A stretch of DNA of 64,000 nt from Anas platyrhynchos (Eukaryota > Chordata > Aves > Anseriformes > Anatidae), in NCBI RefSeq assembly GCF_047663525.1, contig NC_092617.1:4096501-4160500 (forward strand), read 5' to 3'. The notes beneath the pieces are model-generated. The model saw only the letters and a program-made list of their open reading frames with translations. It was not told where the DNA came from and ran no database searches. Made by a program: the position numbers and the translations under genes. Below are positions 53,969 to 63,790 of this stretch, piece after piece (the first letter of the stretch is position 1; each line of letters starts with the position of its first letter).

Positions 53969-54904
53969 TCATGGATGCTTAAGAAGCATGTATGGAAACA
54001 GTTTCCTGACTGCATCCTTGACCTCCTGGTTCCTCATGCTGTACATGAGGGGGTTCACTACTGGAGGTACCACTGAGTAGAGAAGTGTGACCACCAGGTC
54101 CAGGGGTGGTGAGGAGATGGAGGGAGGCTTCAGGTAGGCAAACATGCCAGTGCTGACCATCAGGGAAACCACAGCCAGGTGAGGGAGGCAAGTGGAAAAG
54201 GCTTTGTGCCTGCCCTGAGAGGAGGGCATCCTCAGCACAGCTCTGAAGATATGCACGTAGGATAACATGATGAAAACAAAACAACCAAAGCCCAAAGAAA
54301 AGCTAAACACAAGTGCCCCGACTTCCCTGAGGTAGGCATCTGAACAGGAAAGCTTGAGGATCTGGGGGATTTCACAGAAGAACTGGTCCAAAGCATTGCC
54401 ATGGCAGAGGGGCAGGGAAAATGTGTTGGACGTGTGCAGGGCAGCATTGAGAAAGCCACTGCCCCAGGCAGCTGCTGCCATCTGGGCACAAGCTCTGCTG
54501 CCCAGGAGGCTCCCGTAGTACAGGGGTTTGCAGATGGCAACATAGCGGTCGTAGGCCATGATGGTGAGAAGGGAATACTCTGCTCCAACCAAGAAGACAA
54601 AAAAGAAGACCTGTGCAGCACATCCTTGATAGGAGATGGCCCTGGTGTCCCAGAGGGCATTGGCCATGGCTTTGGGCAGAGTGGTGGAGATGCAGCCCAG
54701 GTCGAGGAGGGCGAGGTTGAGGAGGAAGAAGTACATGGGGGTGTGGAGGCGGTGGTCGCAGGCTATGGCAGTGAGGATGAGGCCGTTGCCCAGGAGGGCA
54801 GCCAGGTAGATGCCCAGGAAGAGCGCGAAGTGCAGGAGCTGCAGCTCGCGCGTGTCTGCGAATGGCATCAGGAGGAACTCGCTCACGAAGCTGACGTTGG
54901 GCAT
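53969..54904 (-). CDS. Olfactory receptor, OR14 (gamma-c) type, 311 aa
   Basis: Odorant receptor GPCR. Starts MPNVSFVSEF, where NVS is an N-glycosylation site. It keeps GNGLIL, PMYFF, Cys95, MAYDRYVAIC and KAFSTC, with NPLMY for NPLIY. Distinct at ILTAIACD in TM1, FFFVFLVGAEYS in TM3 and ALVFSFSLGFGC in TM5. It has CKPLYYGS instead of CKPLHYGS. The TM3 entry matches the pseudogene at 16148 closely. A CR1 sits in its 3' UTR, so its polyadenylation may be altered. Confidence 0.95.
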   Translation of the reverse strand: MPNVSFVSEFLLMPFADTRELQLLHFALFLGIYLAALLGNGLILTAIACDHRLHTPMYFFLLNLALLDLGCISTTLPKAMANALWDTRAISYQGCAAQVFFFVFLVGAEYSLLTIMAYDRYVAICKPLYYGSLLGSRACAQMAAAAWGSGFLNAALHTSNTFSLPLCHGNALDQFFCEIPQILKLSCSDAYLREVGALVFSFSLGFGCFVFIMLSYVHIFRAVLRMPSSQGRHKAFSTCLPHLAVVSLMVSTGMFAYLKPPSISSPPLDLVVTLLYSVVPPVVNPLMYSMRNQEVKDAVRKLFPYMLLKHP

Positions 54905-56800
54905 TTGCTGACTCTGGACACAGTTGTCTGCTGAAGATGAGATGGCAGAGAAACGTTATAACAGACTTCTCTCAGGAAAAGCCATTGTAAGTCTTAAAAC
55001 ATGCCCTAGCCTGACCCTCTCTTTTTGAAGAGGACCTTCCTCCAGGTTTCTTTCTTGCTTGAGCAAGGTAGAGTTTTCTTTTGTTATCTGGTAGTTATCC
55101 CTGTAATGGTTAGCATGATGAACATGGTCAGGGATTTCTCTGAGAAGAAAGTTGAGACAGCTGGGAGCACTGAAGCTGCAGTAGAAGTGCAGATGGACAG
55201 AATATTCACCTTCACACTTACCTTGTCAAGGGCTGTGCACATTTCTCCTTCAGGCAGCTCTCAGCATCCTCCCAATCCCTTATGACTCCAAGCCCTCTCT
55301 CCACCTCTCCTCTCCCCATGCCAGCTGTGGTCAGAGCCCTCAGCCCTGCTGAGCTGTGCAGAGGAGCTGCTTCTGGGCACAGCTCTCTCTCTGGTTCATG
55401 GGACTTTCTGAAATGTGTTTTCTCTGTCTCACAAGCCTGGCACAGCTCAGCAGCACAGCACCAGCCCAAGGCACTGCAATTACCCCTCTGGGGGCTTGGC
55501 TGATGAGCCCACGAACCTCAGGCACTCAGATACAATTGAAGACATCTCTCCAGAAGTGCAAGTCAGAGGCAAGTTTCCTGCAGTGTCCCCCTGAGGGCCA
55601 GCACTGACACAGCCTCCCTTGGAGCTCATTAGAGCCGAACACTGGAGGCAGTGAGGACAAAGAGACAAAGGCAATGTGAAGGTGACACTGATATGTGGAC
55701 AAACTGGATGTGTGTCACCAAGCACAAGGGTCAGGCCTTGAACGCAAGTGCCTGGGAAGGGGGATCCCTTCCCTTGATAGGTTGCTCAGGGCTCTTTGTG
55801 GGGCACTAGGAGATGGGGATGTGCATGGCCAAGAACTTGAGAATAGTACGACCCCTGCCTGGTTCATGGGTGGGTGTGAGGAGGCAATGAGGCCCTGGTG
55901 CTTTCACAGTCAGCTTTCTCCTCATGGGCGTCACTGGCAGAGACAACAGCCATAGCCATGGACACAAAGACCTGGGTCCTGCTAGGACTTTGAACCTTGC
56001 CATAGCCCTTGCTCCTCTCCAAACCAAGATGGCCTAGAGAATCCCAGACGTGTACCTCTTTAGTGGTTAGTTGTAGACACTTGTCCGTGTGGTATCTCAG
56101 CAGACCTAAGCTGAGTCTAACTCAGATCTTCTTGGTGACCATGCTCCTCATGAGGCAGCTCTGTAGGAACCTGCCCTGGTTCCTAGTGAGCAGGCACCAC
56201 TGCTCGTATGGCATCCCTCGTGGTGCCCAGGACCTCCTTGTCCTCTGTACTCAACAGTGTCCCAGTCTGCTCTGATGTATGGGGTTACTCTCCCTCTCGT
56301 TCAGGACTGGGCTCTTCTCCTTGTAAATGTCTAGAGGTTTCTTTAGACAAAATCCTGCAGTTTCTCAAGCTCCCACCACACTGATGCACCGTTCTGTCAG
56401 CTGTTCCTGTCTGCAGTCAGACTGTTCAGCCTTTGTGTGATTGTGCTGTCTCTGACAAGACAGCAGCATTGGGAGGTACAGGGGACACAGAATCACACAC
56501 AGAACCACACAGAATTCTCTTGGTTAGAAGAGACCTCAAGATCATCGAGTCCAACCTCTGACCTAACACTAACAAGTCCTCCACTAAACCAGCGTTTAGA
56601 TAATACAGGAGTAACCACTTCAATGGAACTGCAACACAGTCACAGAAAGGTAGTGGGTGGAAGGCTGCCAGATTCTACTTTTTCTGTTCTTCATTCTCAT
56701 GCATGCTGTCAGTTTCTCTGCAGCTGTGTCCTAAAAGTTATGAGGCTGTGCAGGACAAAGTTAGAAGGTCCAAAGCCCAGCTGGAGCTTAATCAATCCAT
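54905..56800 (-). repeat. OR upstream module, inverted, with 5' intron
   Basis: Mirrors 14262-16147 most closely. It even keeps a segment (55020-55210) that is shared only with 15850-16040. The intron runs from 55221 to about 54935. The far end has the inverted CR1 3' end (56480-56600) and is cut at about 56800 by a minus-strand CR1. Confidence 0.65.
55222..55400 (-). other. Probable non-coding first exon of the OR at 53969-54904
   Basis: Minus strand reads CTTGACAAG then GTAAGTGTGA at 55222/55221. The acceptor TCATCTTCAGCAG lies just before the ACAACTGTGTCC leader. Confidence 0.5.
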
Positions 56801-56805
56801 TCATG

Positions 56806-58102
56806 TCATAGAATCATAGTATCATAGAATATCCTGAGTTGGAAGGGACCCTTAAGGATCATCAAGTCCAACTCTTGACACCGCACAGGTCTACCCAAAA
56901 GTTCAGACCATGTGACTAAGTGCACAGTCCAATCTCTTCTGAAATTCAGTCAGGCTCGGTGCAGTGACCACTTCCCTGGGGAGCCTGTTCCAGTGTGCAA
57001 CCACCCTCTCTGTGAAGAACCCCCTCCTGATGTCAAGCCTAAATTTCCCCTGCCTCAGCTTAACCCCATTCCCGCGGGTCCTGTCACTGGTGTTAATGGA
57101 GAAAAGGTCTCCTGCCTCTCGACACCCCCTTACGAGGAAGTTGTAGACTGCGATGAGGTCTCCCCTCAGCCTCCTCTTCTCCAGGCTGAACAGGCCCAGT
57201 GCCCTCAGCCGTTCCTCGTACGTCTTCCCCTCCAGGCCTTTCACCATCTTCGTAGCCCTCCTCTGGACACTCTCCAACAGTTTCATGTCCTTTTCATACT
57301 GTGGTGCCCAGAACTGCACACAGAACTCGAGGTGAGGCCGCACCAGTGCAGAGTAGACCAGGACAATCACCTCCCTCGACCTACTAGCGATGCCGTGCTT
57401 GATGCACCCCAGGACACGGTTGGCCCTCCTGGCTGCCAGGGCACACTGCTGGCTCATATTCAACTTGCTGTCTACCACCACCCCCAGATCCCTCTCTTCT
57501 AGGCTGCTCTCCAGCGTCTCATCGCCCAGTCTGTACGTGCAGCCAGGGTTTCCCCGTCCCAGGTGCAGGACCCGGCACTTGCTCTTATTGAACTTCATGC
57601 GGTTGGTGATCGCCCAGCTCTCCAACCTATCCAGATCCCTCTGCAAGGCCTTTCCACCCTCAACAGAGTCAACAACTCCTCCAAGTTTGGTGTCATCAGC
57701 AAACTTGCTCAAAATGCCTTCTATTCCTACATCCAGATCGTTTATAAAAATATTGAAAAGTACCGGCCCTAAAATGGAGCCTTGAGGGACCCCACTGGTG
57801 ATCGCCCGCCAGCCTGACGCAGCCCCATTTACCATAACCCTTTGGGCCCTGCCCGTTAGCCAATTGCTCACCCATCGTATGATGTTTTTATTTAGCTGTA
57901 TGGTGGACATTTTGTCCAGTAGGATCCTATGGGAAACCGTGTCAAAAGCCTTGCTGAAGTCCAAAAAAATCACATCAGCTGGTTTCCCTTGGTCCACCAT
58001 ACGGGTGATATTATCATAAAAGGAAATCAGGTTAGTTAGGCAGGACCTACCCTTCACAAACCCATGCTGGCTGGGACCAATGACTGCTTTGTCCCCCAGG
58101 TG
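56806..58102 (-). mobile_element. CR1 LINE, 5'-truncated, open ORF2
   Basis: A 404-codon minus frame carries [44 protein letters not shown] and [10 protein letters not shown], and runs to the ORF2 stop after LSHMV. The CR1 3' UTR then ends in the ATTCTATGA-type repeats at 56806-56835. No stop interrupts it, so it is young. Its two flanks are not the two halves of one site: left is the far end of an upstream module, right is the last codons of an OR gene. Confidence 0.92.
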
Positions 58103-58132
58103 CGCCTCAATTTCCATACATTCTTCTTAAGC
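58103..58132 (+). pseudogene. Last ten codons of an OR gene
   Basis: Reads FPYILLKHP then TGA, equal to the end of the OR at 53969 (FPYMLLKHP) with one change. The rest of the coding exon is absent and CR1 sequence takes its place. Confidence 0.7.
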
Positions 58133-58449
58133 ATCCATGATGTGTTCAGAAGATGTATTCTTAATAATATGCAAATATTTTGATTCACATTATATTGAAT
58201 CATTTTTATCATTACAAGTGTTATCATGACATTGTCATTAATAATAAGCCTATCAAAAATCAAAGGATATTTGGGAAAATGAGAGAACATTTTTAAAAGT
58301 ACTTTTCTCTGTTAATATTTAAACAATATTTTATTTGTTTTTAATAACGTAATTCTCAGCATTCTGAATGTTATATTTTGTGTTAGTTTTTACCATATCA
58401 TCTAATGTACACACAGGTCCAGGTTTCCTAGGTAGATACAGACAATAAA
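58133..58449 (+). other. OR 3' UTR with poly(A) signal, gene missing
   Basis: Matches the flank 53839-53968 plus 52510-52612 in inverted order, without the CR1 found there. AATAAAGAAG lies at 58444-58453. Confidence 0.6.
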
Positions 58450-58454
58450 GAAGT

Positions 58455-58690
58455 CAGTGGAAATACATTGGTCTCAGTATCCCTCTCCTCCCATCTCCTC
58501 TGGAGCTGGGGGAGAAGCCCCAGCATGCAGGAGGGGCTCAGGGCCAAGAGCACAGCTGCCACATGCAGGAGCAGCCCTGGTGGACCTCAGAGCTTCCCCT
58601 CACTGCTCGATGGGCTCTGCCTCTCTGCTGCCTTTGGGTCGGGGCTGCTGCTTCCCTGGAGCCATGGCCATGGCCAGCAGCAGGACGTGG
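58455..58690 (+). repeat. OR module 3-prime element
   Basis: Complete copy, immediately after the poly(A) signal. Confidence 0.65.
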
Positions 58691-59954
58691 CTTTGTCACT
58701 GCTGCTCCCTTTGGTTTCCTCATTGTTGTCTTGTGCTTTCACATTCAACTAAGTCTTGAGATCTCATGTATCTTTCTGACAATCTTTGTCTCTACAGTGG
58801 CATCTCTTTCATTGCACAGCTCTTCCAAAGCTGGTGCTAGGAATATACCCAAGGAACTGCTGCATGAACGGGCCTCTTGCTTTTCGGGGCTTCACTGTGG
58901 ATCAGAATTTCAGAGTGCTCAGTGTATTGCTGGACTGGGAGCTCCCTTCTTGGCTGGCTATGACTCAGCAAACAATAACTGGCCTTGACTGGCCTGGGAC
59001 TGTCCCGGTGGTGCTTAGTCTGATGGCAAATGGCATGCTGGAGAGTAATCTGGAGCTGCTCTGTGGCTGGGCCAGGCCTCTTGTACTGGCTGGGGGAGCG
59101 GGGCTGGCCTTGCGGGGCACAGGCACTGTGTGCTGGGGATCTCCCAGGCAGGAGAGCAGGGCTCCTGCAGCTTCACGGACCTCCTTCTCCTGAGCTGGGG
59201 CTGGCCCCAATGCAGGGGCTGCTGTGGAGGCCCAGAGCCACCTTTATGCCAGCAGCTGTGGTGCCTCGCGAGGGGCTGGGGCTGTGGTGGCCATGCCCAG
59301 AGCCCTGCAGCAGCCTGCACTGGACAATGCCCGGGGGCCAGCTCAGCTTGGGCTGCTGAGTAAGGCAGGGGAGAAGGCAGGGAGCTGGGGAAAGGTGGGC
59401 AGGGCCTGGGCTGGGCTGGGCAGTGCCCGGCAGAGGGCAACAGCAGCGTCAGGGAGCAGTGGCAGCATGCAGGGGAGGGCTCCCAGCAGGGCTTGGTGCT
59501 GCAGAGCCTGGGCTGCGCCAAGGGAGCCCAGAGCTGCAGGGGCAGGGCAGAGGAGGCCGAGGGCCAGGGCGGCTGCTGCAGGGGCAGGGAGCTCAGCATG
59601 GCCCTTGCAGCCCCCTGCCCTGGGCCTGCCTTTCCCCTTGGCCTCTGCCCCGGCCTTGGCTCTGCTGGCAGGAGCGCTCTTGGCATGTGCTTCTTGGCCT
59701 CCCCTCGCCTCCACACAGCTGCTGGCCATTCCGGCTGCTGGCACAAACGTGTCCTCACCAGCAGCACCACCCCTTGGGCTGCTTCTCCTGGCCTCACCCA
59801 CCCCACTGCCTTGATTCCTCGTCTCTGCTGGGCCCCACCTTCCACACTCAAATGCATCCCTTTGCTATCAACAGCCTCTGCACTGCACCATGAAATGACG
59901 GTGCCATGGTGGGATGTGTTTTCAGTGGGCTGTCTACCAGACACTAATAAATGG
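58691..59954 (+). repeat. Downstream module, GC-rich segment
   Basis: Paralogous to 27391-28611. Long frames on both strands (309 codons minus, 196 codons plus) overlap. They are not conserved in phase with the other copy in a way that suggests a protein. Confidence 0.55.
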
Positions 59955-60520
59955 GACGAGCAGGAGTAGAGGGGTCCTCCTTCCAGCCAGGGGGAGGCAG
60001 GGAGGAAAGGGACAATGGGATTTACTGGACTGGGTATATTTAATGGCCTGACACATCACACCCAGAAATGTATCAGGCTCGACTGGACACCGGTGCACAG
60101 TGTACCCTAATGCCATCAAGCTAGAAAGAGGTAGAACCCACCTGTATTTCTGGAATGACAGGGGAATCCCAAGAGATAACTGTACTGGAGGCAGAAGTGA
60201 GTCTAACAGGGAAGGAATGCCAAAGCACCCCATTGGGACTGGTCCGGAGGCTATGTGCATCCTTGGCATAGACTGTCTCAGAAGAGGGTACTTCAAAGAT
60301 CCAAGAGGGCACCACTGGTGGAGCTTTGGCATAGCTGTCTTGGAGACAAAGGACATGAAACTGTTGTCTACATTGCTTGGCCTTCCACAGAATCCTTCTG
60401 TTGTGGGTTTGCTGAGGGTTGAAGAACAGCAGGTGCCAATGGCTACCATGGTGGAGAACCTGAGGCAGCATCGTGTTAACTGAGACTCCCTGAGTGCCAT
60501 CCATGAGCTGGGTCATTGAC
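59955..60520 (+). pseudogene. ERV-L-like gag end, protease and RT start, fragment
   Basis: Same extent as 28612-29190. It includes the protease words TGGACACCGGTGCACAGTGT and a 127-codon open stretch (60100-60483) of the post-protease region in a shifted frame. Confidence 0.75.
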
Positions 60521-60895
60521 TGGAGAGCTTGGTAGCGTGCTTTAGGGATGGACTTGTCAGCACTAAGGTAAAGTTGCCTGACCTGGGTTACACGTCCCAG
60601 AGTAGTGTCAGGCACAATGCAATTCTTTTTGCCTTCTGCATCTATAGCACAGGAAGAAGGACTTTGCCCTACTTTATTGACTGGGCAGGTCTTTTCAAAT
60701 TACTCAATTAAGGTTTCCGTGGCTGGAAGAGGACAATTTCCCAAAGAGTCCAAGATCATGGGTACAGGTACAGCCACTTGAAGATATATTTTTTTACTTT
60801 TCATCCTGAGTTTTTGACAGAAGACACAAGAGAACCATGTCCAGTTGTCTAATAAGATTTAACCGGAATTTCTCAAGTTCCGATTGTCATTTCAA
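60521..60895 (+). repeat. Downstream module spacer
   Basis: Collinear with 29191-29572. No coding sequence. Confidence 0.5.
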
Positions 60896-61061
60896 CTTTT
60901 ATTTTATTTTATTTTATTTTATTTTATTTTATTTTATTTTATTTTATTTTATTTTATTTTATTTTATTTTATTTTATTTTATTTTATTTTATTTTATTTT
61001 ATTTTATTTTATTTTATTTTATTTTATTTTATTTTATTTTATTTTATTTTATTTTATTTTA
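60896..61061 (+). repeat. (TTTTA)n pentanucleotide array
   Basis: About 33 units, the longest of the three. Confidence 0.95.
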
Positions 61062-62221
61062 ATTTGCTTCATTATTTTACCCAAGGAATGCCTGACTTGT
61101 CTTTGAAAAGGTTTCATGCTCTGGGCTGGGCTGCAGTTACAGGGACAAAGACCACTGCTGGCAGTAGAGGTTTCAGACCTCCAGACTCTGCTTTTCTCTG
61201 CTCCCTATTGAAGTCTCCAAAGAAGATTCCTTGGATCAATAGCAATAGAAGAATGATGCTGGAAACTGTAATGCAGCAAAATTTAGCCTTTAAAACAAGA
61301 AAAGATATACGTATTAGGTGCTTTTTGAAATCTTCTTCCTTAAGAATATCACAAAAGCTCTGTAATTAGCTGTACAAGTCTTGAAGTCATGAAGAGAAGT
61401 ATTGAAGAGATCTTAGGAGTTTCTTCAATTTAATGAATTCCATGGTGTATTTACGCGCACAGTCAATGAAGCTGAGCTTCATAGACTGTGCACCAAAATA
61501 CACCATGGAACTCCTCAGAGAGGAGAGCGATGCAATTGCTTAAGAATGTAAAGTCAGAAGGAAAAGTCAAAGTGACTTGGAGTATTAATGGGCCCCACTG
61601 AAGGCTGTTACTAACAAAGCCTCCCAAGGGCCTTGTTAGGGCAGATAATTGGAGGCCATGATTACAGACAGGCAAAGGCGCTGTGTTGAGAAAAGTCTTG
61701 GTTTCCTTTGATGAATCAGAAGATCCAAGTGCTGATCCCTGGAACTGGGAGGGGAGATCCTGCAGCCCCCTGTCCACATCAGGGCTCTTCCTGGGGGTCT
61801 GTGGGATGCAGTGGGCAGTGAGATGCCTTGGGAAGAACAATGGTATGACACCTCCATTTGCACAGGGTTGCAAGGAGGCAATGAGGCTCCAGTGCAATGA
61901 CTACTCATCTCCTCATCAGCTCTAGACAAAGGAACAAAAACCTCAGGGCAGTTGGGGCCTTCCCTTTTTACCAGCACCCTCTGCCTTATCCTCTGCAGGC
62001 ATTCCTGTGCTATCCCACCTTTACCCTATTGAAGTCTGCAGATGCCCACCTCTGTTCACCACCTTGTTCTCATCCCAGCATTTCCATCATTTCACCCATG
62101 TCTCACAAAACATCATTAGCTGTTCCTTGAAACAGAAAGCTACGATCTGATCACAGACACTCTTTGGTTGACCTCCGGCACCACAGCAATATACTTTGAG
62201 GGACATTTCTTCCTCCTCGTG
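61062..62221 (+). repeat. Downstream module distal spacer
   Basis: Collinear with 29698-30815 and 47087-48206, except for the palindrome at 61438-61510. No gene. Confidence 0.55.
61438..61510. repeat. Imperfect palindrome (hairpin), arms of about 36 bp
   Basis: The left arm, from TTCCATGGTGTATTTACGCG, is repeated inverted up to CCAAAATACACCATGGAA with about five mismatches and a one-base centre at GAAGCTGAGCTTC. The paralogous sites near 30045 and 47445 have only one arm. Confidence 0.85.
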
Positions 62222-62570
62222 GCCAGTGCATAACTTCCAAGGTGCACTTTGTGGCATTTTTTTCTCTCCTGCTCTTTCCTACTACCAAAGGAAGCTCCAT
62301 CAGGGTGGAAACCACTCCTGAAGTAGGCATCCCAACCCAGCAGGCTCCTTGCGACCTGCCAGCCAAGCAGACACAAGTCACCTCAGCAGCAGCTTCCAAG
62401 CCAGGGGCCTGCTGCTGACCTTGCATATTCTTGTGGAGACACAGCCAAGCCTTGTGCCTGCTGCTGTGCAGTCATGGACTCAAGCAGAAGGCACAGGACA
62501 ACCCATCTGGGGGCCTTCTTTCTGCCTGGGTCCTCCTGGCTCTGGAGGCAGAGGGGATCCCACAGTCAGC
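62222..62570 (+). repeat. LCR copy, shortened
   Basis: Matches 30816-31130 with small differences (62431 frame). It is cut at about 62570, and an unrelated C/T-rich stretch (62571-62630) with a short internal duplication (CAGTCATGGACTCA, AATTTCTGTTTCTT) leads into an OR 3' flank. Confidence 0.6.
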
Positions 62571-62639
62571 AGAATTTCTGTTTCTTCTTTCTTTTCTGTT
62601 TCTTTTGTCCAGTCATGGACTCAACAGAATTTCTGTTTC

Positions 62640-62854
62640 TTTATTGTCTTTATCTAAACAGGAAGCCTGGTTCAATATGTACATGAGAAAATAACATTAT
62701 ATATATATATATAAATAAATAAATTAAATTAAAAGGTAGGAGTCTGGGAAAAAAAAACAAAAAACTAATCAGAAACACTATTATTAAGAAATAGAAATAC
62801 AAAAAAATTATGAAATTCTCATAAACACATTTTAAACTAAAAGTACAGTTATGT
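62640..62854 (-). other. OR 3' UTR with poly(A) signal
   Basis: Minus strand AATAAA at 62640-62645, 210 bases past the stop codon. An (AT)n run at 62699-62714 and A-rich tracts follow. No 3-prime element beyond it. Confidence 0.6.
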
Positions 62855-63790
62855 CTATTGGAATATTACTGTAACGGTGTATCCAAAGATTTTCTTCACT
62901 GTATCCTTGAGCTCTTGGTTCCTCATGCTATAGATGAGGGGGTTCACTGCTGGAGGCAACACCGAGTACAAAACTGCCATTATCAGGTCCAGGGATGTGG
63001 AAGAGATGGAGGGGGGCTTCAGGTAGGCAAACATGGCGGTGCTGACAAACAGGGAGACAACAGCCAGGTGAGGGAGGCATGTGGAAAAGGCTTTGTGCCT
63101 GCCCTGCTCAGAGGACATCCTCAGCACTGCCCTGAAGATCTGCACATAGGACAGCACAATGAAAATGAAACAACCAAAGACTGAACAAAGAGTAAAGAAA
63201 AGTACCCTAGCTTCCCTGAGGTAGGCATCTGAGCAGGAGAGCTTGAGGATCTGGGGGATTTCACAGAAGAACTGGTCCACAGCATTGCTGTGGCAGAGGG
63301 GCAGGGAAAATGTGTTGGCCGTGTGCAGGACAGCATTGAGAAATGCAGTGCCCCAGGCAGCTGCTGCCATCTGGGCACAAGCTCTGCTGCCCACGAGGCT
63401 CCCGTAGTGCAGGGGCTTGCAGATGGCAACGTAGCGGTCATAGGCCATGACTGTGAGAAGAAAAAACTCTGAACCAAAGAAGAAGAGAAAAAAGAAGAGT
63501 TGAGCAGCACATCCTTGATAAGAGATGGCCCTGGTGTCCCAGAGGGCATTGGCCATGGCTTTGGGCAGAGTGGTGGAGATGCAGCCCAGGTCGAGGAGGG
63601 CGAGGTTGAGGAGGAAGTACATGGGGGTGTGGAGGCGGTGGTCGCAGGCTACGGCGCTGAGGATGAGGCCGTTGCCCAGAAGGGCAGCCAGGTAGATGCC
63701 CAGGAAGAGCGCGAAGTGCAGGAGCTGCAGCTCACGCGTGTCTGCGAATGGCAGCAGGAGGAACTCACTCACTGAGCTGATGTTGGGCAT
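62855..63790 (-). CDS. Olfactory receptor, OR14 (gamma-c) type, 311 aa, one-codon deletion in TM2
   Basis: Odorant receptor GPCR. Starts MPNISSVSEF with NIS. It keeps GNGLIL, Cys near 94, MAYDRYVAIC, KAFSTC and NPLIY. The usual PMYFFLLN reads PMYFLLN: one Phe codon is missing at the start of TM2, the only in-frame indel among the six. The TM3 entry (LFFFLFFFGSEFF) resembles the OR at 44694. TM5 (RVLFFTLCSVFGC) is unique, and GSLVGSRAC and AWGTAFLNA are also private changes. The tail ends GYTVTVIFQ. The acceptor TTTTCAACAG lies 22-24 bases before the ATG. The first exon would lie right of the window. Fold tolerance of the deletion is unknown. Confidence 0.9.
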   Translation of the reverse strand: MPNISSVSEFLLLPFADTRELQLLHFALFLGIYLAALLGNGLILSAVACDHRLHTPMYFLLNLALLDLGCISTTLPKAMANALWDTRAISYQGCAAQLFFFLFFFGSEFFLLTVMAYDRYVAICKPLHYGSLVGSRACAQMAAAAWGTAFLNAVLHTANTFSLPLCHSNAVDQFFCEIPQILKLSCSDAYLREARVLFFTLCSVFGCFIFIVLSYVQIFRAVLRMSSEQGRHKAFSTCLPHLAVVSLFVSTAMFAYLKPPSISSTSLDLIMAVLYSVLPPAVNPLIYSMRNQELKDTVKKIFGYTVTVIFQ

